Shown here in pieces: positions 7,254 through 15,000 of a DNA stretch of 51,635 nucleotides. This DNA comes from Bog-793 sp035625025 (lineage in GTDB: Bacteria > Actinomycetota > Acidimicrobiia > Acidimicrobiales > Bog-793): the NCBI GenBank assembly GCA_035625025.1, contig DASPQJ010000033.1, positions 1 through 51,635 of the forward strand, in the 5' to 3' direction. Both the position numbers and the translations under genes were made by a program. Position 1 is the stretch's first letter, and every line of letters begins with the position of its first letter. Under the pieces are notes generated by a model. The model ran no database searches and was not told the DNA's origin. It saw only the letters and a list, made by a program, of their open reading frames with translations.

Positions 7254-9400
7254 GTGGCGAGTAGCCGGGCGGCCCCGACGATGTCGTCGACCTGCGGCAG
7301 GATGGCCCTTTCCAGACCGGGGTCGTAGCCGACCCAGGCGTCCCGGGCGGCGACGCGGCGCACGGGGGCGTCGAGGTCGCCAAAACACTCCGAGGCGACG
7401 AAGGCGGCGATCTCGGCCCCGAACCCGGACGTGAGGACGTCCTCGTGGACGACGAGACAGCGCGCCGTGCGCGCGACCGAATCAGCGACCGCCTCTTTGT
7501 CCCAGGGCGCCAGCGTGCGGAGGTCGATCACCTCGAGTTCGAGACCCTCGGTGGCGAGCTGTTCGGCCGCGGCGAGCGACAGCTCGACGGTGGCCCCCCA
7601 GGTCACGAGGGAAAGGTCGCGGCCTGCCCGAGCGGTAGCGGCGACACCGGGTGGCACGACGTAGCCGGAACCCGGGAAGGGGTCCATGGCGGCGCGCTGG
7701 CGGAACAGGTGTTTGTGCTCCAGGAAAAGGACCGGGTCCTCGCAGCGGAAGGCGGCGCGCAACAACCCGGCGGCGTCGCGGGCGCGCGAGGGAAACATGA
7801 CGATCATCCCCGGGATGTGCGTGAAGATCGACTCACCGGACTGCGAGTGCCAGATCGCACCGCCGCGCAGATAGCCGCCGATCGCGACGCGCAGCACGAG
7901 CGGTACGCGGAACGAACCATTGGAGCGCCATCTCGTCGTCGCCGCCTCGGTGCGAATCTGCTGCATCGCCGTCCAGATGTAGTCGAAGAACTGCACTTCG
8001 GCGGCTGGCCGCAGACCCCGGATCGCCTGACCGATCCCCCGCCCGACGATGTTCGCCTCGGCGAGTGGCGTGTTGTAGCAACGGTCATCGCCGAAGGCGC
8101 GCTGCAGCCCGTGGGTGAGTCCGAAGACGCCGCCGAGACCTGCCAGCTTCTCGTCAGGAGCGTCGGCGACGTCCTGGCCGAAGACGCGGACGCGTTCGTC
8201 GCCCGCCATCACCTCGTGCAGCGTGAGCCGGATCGCCTCGCCGAAGGTGACCGGCTCGCCGTCGGCACCGGGCTCGGGAGGCTGGGGCAGCTCGGGCAGT
8301 TCCCAGAGCTGTTCGGTCGACGTCGCGGGATCTGGCTTGGCGGCCCGCAACGCCTCCTGGCTCGCCGCGGCGGCGAGGGCGTGCGCCTCCTCGCGGATGG
8401 CGAGTGCCGCCGCGGAGTCGAGGAAACCCGCCTCGACCAGCTCGTCGCGTAGGCGGCGGACGGGGTCGCAGGCGTGGGCCGCGGCGATGTCGGCGGCGCT
8501 GCGGTACTTGGTCTGGTCGTCCGACGACGAGTGCGAGTGCAGCCGGACCACCCGGGCGTGGATGAGGACCGGGCCGGCGCCGAAACGCGCTCGGGCGATC
8601 GCCTTGGCGGTGAGGGCGCGGATCGCGAAGTAGTCGCAGCCGTCGAGCTTCACGACCTCGAGCCCGGGAAACCCGGAGACGAGGTCGGAGATCGGCGCCG
8701 GTGCCTGGTCTTCCACGGGGACCGAGATCGCGAAGCCGTTGTCCTCGACGACGTAGACGACGGGGAGGCGCAGCCGACAGGCAGTGTTCAGGCTTTCCCA
8801 GAACTCGCCCTCCGAGGTGGCACCCTCGCCGAGCGAGACAAAGGTCACCTCGTCGGCGTGGGACTCGAGGCCGGCGAGGTGGTGGGCGGCGAGGTAGCGT
8901 CCGGCCTCGGCGCAGCCGATCGCCGGCAGGCACTGGCTGCCCGTCGCGCTCGACTGGGTGACGATGTGGAGCCCGGGGTTCCCCCAGTGGGAGGACATCT
9001 GGCGTCCCCCCGAGGCCGGGTCGGCCGCTGCCCCGACGCACTGGAGGAGCACGTCGTAGGGGGAGACTCCGAGGGCGAGCACGAGGGCGAGGTCCCGGTA
9101 GTAGGGGAAGAACCAGTCGTAGCCAGCCCGCAGCGACCGGGCCAGGCCGACGAGGAGAGCCTCGTGACCCGCTCCCGAGACGTGGAAGTACGCCGCGCCT
9201 TGGCGGTGGATCATGAGCTCGCGCTCGTCGACGGCCTGGGCGAGGCAGACGAGCCGGTAGTCCTCGATCGCCTCGGCGACGGGGATCCCCCGCCAGGTTG
9301 GCTCGGCGGAGCCGGCCTTGGGGCTCGTGGTGACGGCGAGCGCCGGGGGCTCCTCCTCCACGTCACGCCGATCTTCCGGACCAGAAGGCGTCGGCGTCAT
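7247..9400 (-). CDS. Fused E1 alpha-beta subunit of a 2-oxoacid dehydrogenase
   Basis: This 717-residue protein joins the two E1 chains of a thiamine-diphosphate 2-oxoacid dehydrogenase (branched-chain or pyruvate/acetoin type), which decarboxylates the oxoacid and passes the acyl group to lipoyl-E2. The alpha part spans about residues 35-370, with the TPP motif GEGATSEGEFWESLN near 190 and the HSHSSSDDQTKYR loop. A Pro-rich linker leads to the beta part (about 385-717: FGQDVAD, YNTPLAEANIVG, HSQSGE, FLEHKHLFRQ). Fusions of this type are annotated as 2-oxoisovalerate dehydrogenase, but substrate cannot be read from sequence. No E2 or E3 gene is nearby. ATG 9400 overlaps the stop of a small upstream ORF (ATGA), so translation may be coupled. 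Confidence 0.88.
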   Translation of the reverse strand: MTPTPSGPEDRRDVEEEPPALAVTTSPKAGSAEPTWRGIPVAEAIEDYRLVCLAQAVDERELMIHRQGAAYFHVSGAGHEALLVGLARSLRAGYDWFFPYYRDLALVLALGVSPYDVLLQCVGAAADPASGGRQMSSHWGNPGLHIVTQSSATGSQCLPAIGCAEAGRYLAAHHLAGLESHADEVTFVSLGEGATSEGEFWESLNTACRLRLPVVYVVEDNGFAISVPVEDQAPAPISDLVSGFPGLEVVKLDGCDYFAIRALTAKAIARARFGAGPVLIHARVVRLHSHSSSDDQTKYRSAADIAAAHACDPVRRLRDELVEAGFLDSAAALAIREEAHALAAAASQEALRAAKPDPATSTEQLWELPELPQPPEPGADGEPVTFGEAIRLTLHEVMAGDERVRVFGQDVADAPDEKLAGLGGVFGLTHGLQRAFGDDRCYNTPLAEANIVGRGIGQAIRGLRPAAEVQFFDYIWTAMQQIRTEAATTRWRSNGSFRVPLVLRVAIGGYLRGGAIWHSQSGESIFTHIPGMIVMFPSRARDAAGLLRAAFRCEDPVLFLEHKHLFRQRAAMDPFPGSGYVVPPGVAATARAGRDLSLVTWGATVELSLAAAEQLATEGLELEVIDLRTLAPWDKEAVADSVARTARCLVVHEDVLTSGFGAEIAAFVASECFGDLDAPVRRVAARDAWVGYDPGLERAILPQVDDIVGAARLLATY

Positions 9401-9477
9401 GATCGCTCGCCGCTCCCGTGCGCCCGTTCGCCCTCGAGCCTCTGGTCGACCGTTTCCGGTGGGACGCCCGCGGCCAT
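9397..9477 (-). CDS. Putative 26-residue leader ORF upstream of the E1 gene
   Basis: ATG 9477 opens a 26-codon frame whose TGA (9399-9397) overlaps the E1 start codon as ATGA. A -10-like TAAGGT lies 6 nt before the ATG, the same geometry as other leaderless starts in this window. The peptide begins MAAGVPPETV and is polar, without signal sequence or run of one amino acid, so classic amino-acid attenuation is unlikely. It may serve only to load ribosomes for the E1 cistron. No homologue is known to me; it could also be chance. Confidence 0.4.
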   Translation of the reverse strand: MAAGVPPETVDQRLEGERAHGSGERS

Positions 9478-9483
9478 CGGGCC

Positions 9484-9489
9484 ACCTTA
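9484..9489 (-). promoter_or_regulatory. Candidate -10 for the leader ORF / E1 transcript
   Basis: TAAGGT on the minus strand, 6 nt before ATG 9477; it predicts a leaderless mRNA. No convincing -35. Confidence 0.4.
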
Positions 9490-9552
9490 CCGATCCGGGC
9501 GACTCGCTCGCGTGACACCCGAGGGGCGATACCGCTCCGGGTCCGGGCGGTC

Positions 9553-9558
9553 TAGCAT
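9553..9558 (+). promoter_or_regulatory. Candidate -10 of tatA
   Basis: TAGCAT fits TAnnnT. Unlike other promoters here it is followed by a short leader with a strong Shine-Dalgarno (GAGAGGAGGG 9571-9580) before GTG 9584. Confidence 0.4.
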
Positions 9559-9583
9559 TGGTCGCGCAACGAGAGGAGGGCCT

Positions 9584-9829
9584 GTGTCTGCAGGCGTGTT
9601 CGCCAATGTCTTCGGGCCGGACGGTCTCATCATCATCGCCGTCGTCGTCATCGTGTTGCTCTTCGGTGGCAGCAAGCTGCCGGAGCTGGCCCGCGGCCTC
9701 GGTAGCGCCTCACACGAGTTCAAGAAGGGCCTCGCCGAGGGCGAGGAGTCCTCGAAGGCAGCCGACGCGGCGAAGACCCCTGAGGCGCCGAAGGATTCCG
9801 AGGCGCCGAAGGACTCGAGCGGCAGCTGA
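9584..9829 (+). CDS. tatA: Twin-arginine translocase subunit TatA/E
   Basis: An 81-residue protein with one N-terminal membrane helix (about residues 13-31), then FGGSKLPELARGLG, the amphipathic hinge typical of TatA, and a charged tail with repeated EAPKDS units. TatA forms the pore that moves folded twin-arginine proteins across the membrane. GTG 9584 is set by the GGAGGG site 4-9 nt upstream. No tatC or tatB gene is present in the window. TatA and TatE cannot be told apart from sequence. Confidence 0.92.
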   Translation: MSAGVFANVFGPDGLIIIAVVVIVLLFGGSKLPELARGLGSASHEFKKGLAEGEESSKAADAAKTPEAPKDSEAPKDSSGS

Positions 9830-9861
9830 TCGACGCCGGCACCGGAGGCGGTCGATCGTCG

Positions 9862-10464
9862 GTGCGCCCCGGCCGCCCTTTCTCTGAACCGGGAGCGAAG
9901 AGGGGTCGCGCGCGTCGGCGGGTCCCTTTCCTCGGCCATCAGGTCGCGGAGTACGTCGTCGCCATCGCGCTGATCGCGGTTGGCTTCCACCTCTCCGGCG
10001 GGGCCGAGACCGCGCTCGCCGCGGCCGGCATCTTGTTGCTGGTCTTGAACGTCGTCACGGTGGGTCGGTTGAGTGCCGTGGGACTGTTGAGCCGACGTGC
10101 TCATCACATCGGGGATTTCGTCGTGGCGGCAGTGCTGATCGTCGTGCCGATCTTCGAGTACTCCCGCCTCCATGTGGCCGGCGTAGCGCTCGCCGAGGGG
10201 GTTGCGATTCTCGTCTTGTGGATCGAGCGTTCGACGCTGTACATCGACAAAATCCGCAGCCCCCGACCCGGGAAGGACCCGGAGCGCAAGTCGGTGTCGC
10301 GCGTTCCGAGCACTTTCGAGACCGCCGGGATCGTCGCCGGCGCGCTGGCGCCGGAAGCGGGTCGTGCCGCGCGTCGGGCGGCCCGGCGGATCGGCGTCGT
10401 GACCGGCGTGACGAAGCGTGTCGTCAGACAGCGCCGTGCCGCCCCGTCGGATCCGGGGGACTGA
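9862..10464 (+). CDS. Four-helix membrane protein of unknown function
   Basis: A 200-residue protein starting at GTG 9862, 32 nt after tatA, with GGAGG 13 nt upstream. Four hydrophobic segments lie at about residues 29-46, 50-68, 84-103 and 107-124, after a basic N-terminus, so the N-terminus is probably cytoplasmic. A basic Arg/Ala-rich tail (about 150-200) follows. I recognise no family. The spacing suggests co-transcription with tatA, but a role in protein export is not shown. Confidence 0.65.
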   Translation: MRPGRPFSEPGAKRGRARRRVPFLGHQVAEYVVAIALIAVGFHLSGGAETALAAAGILLLVLNVVTVGRLSAVGLLSRRAHHIGDFVVAAVLIVVPIFEYSRLHVAGVALAEGVAILVLWIERSTLYIDKIRSPRPGKDPERKSVSRVPSTFETAGIVAGALAPEAGRAARRAARRIGVVTGVTKRVVRQRRAAPSDPGD

Positions 10465-10573
10465 TCAGCCTCGGCTTGCGAGCGGAACGCCCTCGTCGTC
10501 GCGGTCGAGCCCGCTTCGGACTTTCCCGGGGCGGCACCGGCGCTGTCGCGGACGGCGGAATCCGGCGATGGCG

Positions 10574-11425
10574 CTAGTGGGGGGCTTTCAACCGGACGAG
10601 CCCCTCCTGGACGGCGCTCGCGACGAGACTGCCCTCGGCAGAGAACAGCAAGCCCCGAGCCAGTCCACGGCCACCGAAGGCGACGGGGCTCGTCTGGTCG
10701 TAGAAGAGCCATTCATCGGCCCGGAAGGGCCGGTGGAACCACAAGCTGTGGTCGAGGCTCGCGCCGACGAAATGCTCGTCGAACGGGGTTCTGCCGTGGC
10801 GCTGCAGGATCGTGTCGACGAGCGTCAGGTCCGACGCGAACGTGAGGATCGCGGCGTGGATGAGCGGATCGTCACCGATCGGACCCGTCGCGCGCAGCCA
10901 GAGCTGTTCTTTGTCGGAGGGCGAACCGTCGCGTTGCCACGGGTACTCGGTCACGAAGCGGATGTCGAGGCCGTAGGTGTTGGCGAACACTGGCGCTGGT
11001 TCGTCATCTCGCGCCCGCAGGGCCTCCTCGAGGGTCGGGAGCTTCTCCGGGTCGGGGACGGGGGGAATGCGATCCCCGTGGACGAGGCCCTCCTCGTCAC
11101 GGTGGAACGAGCACATCAGCCCGAAGATCGTCTTGCCGTTCTGGATCCCGATCACCCACCGGGTCGTGAACGAGGCACCGTCGCGAATCCTCTCGACCTC
11201 GTAAAGGATCGGACGGTGCGAGTCACCGGGTCGCAGGAAGTAGGCGTGCAGTGAGTGGACTCGTCGCGCCCCGACCGTCTGACCCGCCGCGACGAGCGCC
11301 TGCGCGGCCACCTGACCCCCGAAGACCCGACGCCACGACTCGTCGAGGCTGGCGCCGCGGAAGATGTTCTCCTCGATCTGCTCGAGTTCGAGAAGGTCCC
11401 CGAGCTGCCCGTTCTTTGCGCTCAC
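10574..11425 (-). CDS. tesB: Acyl-CoA thioesterase II (TesB family)
   Basis: Hydrolyses acyl-CoA to free acid and CoA; cytoplasmic, double hot-dog fold. FGGQVAAQAL and VHSLHAYFLRPGD mark the first hot-dog and ASLDHSLWFHRPFRADEW the catalytic second one, including the conserved Asp. I start it at GTG 11425 (283 residues), because a full promoter (TTGACG-16 bp-TACCGT) ends 6 nt before it, and the residual ~GDLLELEQIEENIFRG N-terminus matches the family. ATG 11452 would add nine residues and make the start codon overlap that of the divergent GtrA gene. Confidence 0.92.
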   Translation of the reverse strand: MSAKNGQLGDLLELEQIEENIFRGASLDESWRRVFGGQVAAQALVAAGQTVGARRVHSLHAYFLRPGDSHRPILYEVERIRDGASFTTRWVIGIQNGKTIFGLMCSFHRDEEGLVHGDRIPPVPDPEKLPTLEEALRARDDEPAPVFANTYGLDIRFVTEYPWQRDGSPSDKEQLWLRATGPIGDDPLIHAAILTFASDLTLVDTILQRHGRTPFDEHFVGASLDHSLWFHRPFRADEWLFYDQTSPVAFGGRGLARGLLFSAEGSLVASAVQEGLVRLKAPH

Positions 11426-11431
11426 GTTGAG

Positions 11432-11459
11432 ACGGTACACTCGCGGGGTCATGCGTCAA
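11432..11459 (-). promoter_or_regulatory. tesB promoter (-35 and -10)
   Basis: On the minus strand TTGACG (11454-11459) and TACCGT (11432-11437) are 16 bp apart, and GTG 11425 follows 6 nt after the -10, giving a leaderless tesB transcript. The -10 overlaps the GtrA -10 by two bases. Confidence 0.6.
11436..11441 (+). promoter_or_regulatory. Candidate -10 of the GtrA gene
   Basis: TACACT, 9 nt before ATG 11451; its first two bases belong to the tesB -10 on the other strand. No good -35 is visible. Confidence 0.45.
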
Positions 11460-11993
11460 GCGCTCTTGCACCCGTTCGTTTTCGCGCGGGAATTCCCGCG
11501 GAAGCCGAACTTCAAGAAGTACTGGCGCTTTGCGTTCGTCTCCGTCGTCTCGACGGCCCTCACGCTCGTCATGCTGTACCTGTTCTTCCGGGTGCTGAAG
11601 GTCGGATCGGCGGCGGAGAGCAACTTCATTGCCACGTCGATCGCGACGGCGCCGGCGTACTACCTCAACCGCACCTGGACCTGGGGCAAGACAGGCAGGT
11701 CGCACGTGATGCGCGAGGTCGTCCCGTTCTGGACGATCGCCATCGTCGGGGTCGTGCTTTCGACCGGGGCCGTGCACCTCGCGGCGGTGGAAGCGCACCA
11801 CATCACGCATTCGCACATGGGCGTCACGATCCTCGTCGAGTTCGCGAACTTCTTCACCTACGGCGTGCTGTGGGTCGGCAAGTTCATGATCTTCAACCGC
11901 TATCTGTTCAGCACGCCGGACGCCGTCCCCGGCTCCGGCGACGTCGGTCCGGGTGCCGACGAGATCGCCACGAAGGAACTCAGCGCGGTCTAG
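11451..11993 (+). CDS. GtrA-family membrane protein
   Basis: A 180-residue protein with four membrane segments (about residues 22-47, 62-80, 92-116, 126-150) and the family patterns FVSVVSTALTLVMLYLFF, AYYLNRTWTW and LWVGKFMIFNRYLF. GtrA-like proteins are thought to flip polyprenyl-linked sugars for glycosylation of cell-surface polymers; the substrate here is unknown. ATG 11451 is preferred over the upstream frame because it begins right after a -10. Its TAG shares the CTAG at 11990-11993 with the stop of the convergent lnt. Confidence 0.88.
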   Translation: MRQALLHPFVFAREFPRKPNFKKYWRFAFVSVVSTALTLVMLYLFFRVLKVGSAAESNFIATSIATAPAYYLNRTWTWGKTGRSHVMREVVPFWTIAIVGVVLSTGAVHLAAVEAHHITHSHMGVTILVEFANFFTYGVLWVGKFMIFNRYLFSTPDAVPGSGDVGPGADEIATKELSAV

Positions 11994-13558
11994 GCAGCCC
12001 GGCGGAACCGGGCCGGCGTACGCCGCCGCCGTCTCGCTCCGTGGGCGGGTCGGCGGGAAAACCCGCCGAAGTGCATCGCCCATCCCAGGGCGACAAGGAG
12101 CGCCGATCCGACGAGCACCGGCAGGTCGCCGAACCGCTCGTAGAGCGTCGCGCCCGTCCTCAGGGCGAGGGAGGTCTCCAACAGATCCGGGCTCCCGAGT
12201 TCGCTCTCTAAAGCGACGACCCCGTCGGGGCGAATGACCGCCGAATAGCCCGTCGTCGCCGATTGGACGAGGTCACGGCCCAGCGCGATCGCTTCCAGCC
12301 GCGACGCCGCGAGCTCAGCCGCGGGGATGACGTCGGAGGAGTACGAGGCCGTGTTCGTCTCGACGACGAGCAGCTCGCCACCGGCCCGCACGCCCTGGCG
12401 GGCCCGATCGGCGAAGAACGCTTCGAAGGAGTTGAGGATCGCGACGCGTCCCGCCGGGGTCGCGAGCTCCCCGTCGTTGTCCCCGACGATCACGTCCCGG
12501 GGGATCGCCGTGAGACCCGCGATCCGGGAGAAGACAGGGCGCCAGGGCACGTACTCACCGAAGGGCACCGGATGGTTCTTCTCGACGGACCCGAGGATCC
12601 TGCCGGACGGCCCCCAGGCGACGATCTCGTTCCGGAATCGGGACGATCCGACCGGCGAGGTCACCCCGGCGAGGAGCGTCGTGTCGAGTCGGCGGGCGAG
12701 GGCCGCGAGCTCCTGCGCCTTGGGCGAGCCCGCGAGTGGTCCGGCGAGCGGAACGGTGTCCTCGGGCCAGACGACGAGGCTGACAGGCGGCCGGACCCCG
12801 GATGTCACGCGCCAGGTCGCGGCGTAGACACGACCGCTCGGGGTGGCCAGAGAACCGATGCCGCGCCGTCCCCCTCCCTGGGCGATCGCGACCGAGACGA
12901 CGCCGTGTGGCGGTCCGCCGTCCGGGGCCCAGGCGGCGAGACCGCTGACGAGGACGACGAGTCCCGCAGCCGCCAGTCCCGCCAGCGCGTTGCGCCAGGG
13001 GAAGGATCTCGCGCCGACGAGGCGCGCCCAGGCGGCGGAGGCGAGCACGGCGAGGCCGGCACCGGCGAGAGAGAGCGCGACGACGATGAGAAGCGGCCCG
13101 CCAACCCGGGCGAGCCCGGCGAGCGGCCCGCCCGCCTGGCCCCAAGCGGTGCTGCCGATCGGCAGCCCGCCGAAGGGCCAGCGGTCGCGCCCCCATTCCA
13201 GGATGGAGAGCGAGCCCGCGAAAGCGAGGATCCGTCCGCGACGGGGCGGGACGGCGGCGCAGGCGGCCGCGACGAAGCACGCCTCGAAAACGACGAGGGT
13301 GACGTAGCCGAGCCCGGTGAACTCGAGGGCCCAGACACAGCCGATCGTGAACTGGCCGGCGCCGACGAGGAACCCGGACAACGCCCGCGCCCGCACTGGC
13401 TGACCGGAGATGATCCAGGCGGCACCGGTGAGCCCGAGCGGGGCGAGCCACCAGGGTCCGAAGGGCGGGAGCGAGCAGCCGATCAACCCCCCGGCGAGAA
13501 GCGCGAGTGCGGCTCGGCCGGCGAGTTTCGGAGCGCGGGACAACGCCGACGGGCCCAT
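11990..13558 (-). CDS. lnt: Apolipoprotein N-acyltransferase Lnt (Ser in place of catalytic Cys)
   Basis: Integral membrane nitrilase-superfamily enzyme that N-acylates lipoproteins, 522 residues from ATG 13558, which overlaps the hemY/cgoX stop (TGATG). The N-terminal half has about seven hydrophobic segments; the nitrilase domain follows. Of the Glu-Lys-Cys triad, Glu (VVWPEDTVP, about 264) and Lys (EKNHPVPFGEYVP, about 328) are present, but the nucleophile position reads ILNSFEAFF with Ser at about 377 (codon 12428-12430) where E. coli has Cys387. Either the enzyme works differently, as may be the case for other actinobacterial homologues, or it is inactive. Co-transcribed with the haem genes. 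Confidence 0.87.
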   Translation of the reverse strand: MGPSALSRAPKLAGRAALALLAGGLIGCSLPPFGPWWLAPLGLTGAAWIISGQPVRARALSGFLVGAGQFTIGCVWALEFTGLGYVTLVVFEACFVAAACAAVPPRRGRILAFAGSLSILEWGRDRWPFGGLPIGSTAWGQAGGPLAGLARVGGPLLIVVALSLAGAGLAVLASAAWARLVGARSFPWRNALAGLAAAGLVVLVSGLAAWAPDGGPPHGVVSVAIAQGGGRRGIGSLATPSGRVYAATWRVTSGVRPPVSLVVWPEDTVPLAGPLAGSPKAQELAALARRLDTTLLAGVTSPVGSSRFRNEIVAWGPSGRILGSVEKNHPVPFGEYVPWRPVFSRIAGLTAIPRDVIVGDNDGELATPAGRVAILNSFEAFFADRARQGVRAGGELLVVETNTASYSSDVIPAAELAASRLEAIALGRDLVQSATTGYSAVIRPDGVVALESELGSPDLLETSLALRTGATLYERFGDLPVLVGSALLVALGWAMHFGGFSRRPAHGARRRRRTPARFRRAA

Positions 13559-14997
13559 CAGCCCAGGGCAGCGCCCAAGGCTGCCGCGGCGCGTTCGGCC
13601 TGGACGATGCACGCGGGGATTCCGATGCCGTGGGCCCAGGCGCCGGCGAGGGCGATCGGCCCGAGATCCGCGGCGAGAGATTCGATGCGCGCGACCCGCG
13701 CGCGGTGTCCGACGACGTACTGCGGGAACGACTCCGGCCAGCGTTGCACGAGGGCGTCGAGTGGTGTGGCGCCGATGCCGAGGATCGTCGCGATTTCGGA
13801 TCGGAGCCGTCCGACGAGCGCCTCGTCGTCGAGCGCGAGCGCGCGACCGTCCCCGTGGTGTCCGGCGGACGCCCGGACGACGATCTCGTCCGGGCGCGCC
13901 GAGCGGGGCCACTTCGACGAGGTGAGGCTGAGCGCCGTCGCGAGCAACCCGTCACGGCGGGGGACGAGTACCCCGCTGCCGACGAGGGAGCGCGTCGAGT
14001 CGGCGAGGACCGTCGCCGGCCAGGCGAACGAGACGGTGACGACGCCCGCGTACGGGATGGTCGCGAGCAGGGCGGCGAGCTCCGGCGCCTCCGCGGCGAC
14101 GATCTTGGCTGAAACGTGGCTCGGCGCGGCGAGGACGACGCCGTCGCAAGCGAGCTCGGTCTGTCCGAGATCGACCCGCCAACCGCGGCCCGCGGCGTTC
14201 CGGCGGATCGACCCGACCGCCGTGCTCGTTCGGATCTCAACGCCTCGCTCCCCGCAGTCCTTCTCGAGTCGGCGCGCCAGCGCTTCGAGCCCGCGGCCGA
14301 GACCGAGGAAGATCGGCGACGTCCGGGTCTGGGGCTTCTTTCCTTTGCGCAAGTAGGAACGGAGGGCGAGGAGCACGGACCAGCGTCCGGCGATCGCGGC
14401 GGCAAGCTCCGGCGCGGTGGCGGCAAACGACAGCTGTCGTACGTCTCCGGCGTTGATTCCGCCGAGGAGCGGGTCGACGAGCGTCTCGACCACCTCGCGC
14501 CCGAGGCGCCGGCCGACGACGGTGCCGACCGAGAGATCGACGTCGGGCGACGTGGCGTCGGCGAAACCCGCCGGGGTGACGCGTCCCCGGGGGACGAGGT
14601 CGGTGGCCGCCCGGGCGATCGCCGCCGGGGAGACGACGCCCGAGCGCAACAGCGCGACGAGGTCGATCGGGATCCCGAGCGCGAGACCCGGGGGGAACGG
14701 ACGCAGCGTGCCGCGCGCCCAGATCGCGGCGCGCGCGGTGGAAGGGGCGATGAGTTCGTCGCCGAGGCCGAGTTCGCGGCAGAGGCGCTCGGCCGCTGGG
14801 TTGCGGGTGATGAAGACGTCCGGTCCGAGGTCGAGGGGGCACCCCCGGAACTCGGCGGTACGCATCTTGCCGCCACAGGCGCCGTCGGCCTCGGCCAGCA
14901 CGACGTCGTTGCGCGCGGCCAGCGCCCGCGCCGCGACGAGACCGCTCACGCCGGCACCGGCGACGAGGACGAGTCTCCGCGGCGCCCGTCGGTCCAT
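13558..14997 (-). CDS. hemY: Protoporphyrinogen/coproporphyrinogen oxidase HemY (CgoX)
   Basis: FAD-dependent oxidase of late haem synthesis, 479 residues. The N-terminal dinucleotide motif VAGAGVSGLVAARAL is followed by GGKMRT and the flavin-contacting LDLGPDVF; the C-terminal part has LAGAWAHGIGIPACI, which closes the FAD site. In Actinomycetota this enzyme normally oxidises coproporphyrinogen III to coproporphyrin III in the coproporphyrin-dependent pathway, so the cgoX name fits better; substrate is inferred from lineage. It begins 3 nt after hemH and overlaps lnt by one base. No hemQ/chdC is seen. Confidence 0.93.
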   Translation of the reverse strand: MDRRAPRRLVLVAGAGVSGLVAARALAARNDVVLAEADGACGGKMRTAEFRGCPLDLGPDVFITRNPAAERLCRELGLGDELIAPSTARAAIWARGTLRPFPPGLALGIPIDLVALLRSGVVSPAAIARAATDLVPRGRVTPAGFADATSPDVDLSVGTVVGRRLGREVVETLVDPLLGGINAGDVRQLSFAATAPELAAAIAGRWSVLLALRSYLRKGKKPQTRTSPIFLGLGRGLEALARRLEKDCGERGVEIRTSTAVGSIRRNAAGRGWRVDLGQTELACDGVVLAAPSHVSAKIVAAEAPELAALLATIPYAGVVTVSFAWPATVLADSTRSLVGSGVLVPRRDGLLATALSLTSSKWPRSARPDEIVVRASAGHHGDGRALALDDEALVGRLRSEIATILGIGATPLDALVQRWPESFPQYVVGHRARVARIESLAADLGPIALAGAWAHGIGIPACIVQAERAAAALGAALG

Positions 14998-15000
14998 CGT

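Noticed and set aside
11364..11450. N-terminal extension of the GtrA protein
   Set aside because: It would read through the opposite-strand tesB start region, is Ser/Cys-rich with no family similarity, and a -10 element lies inside it.
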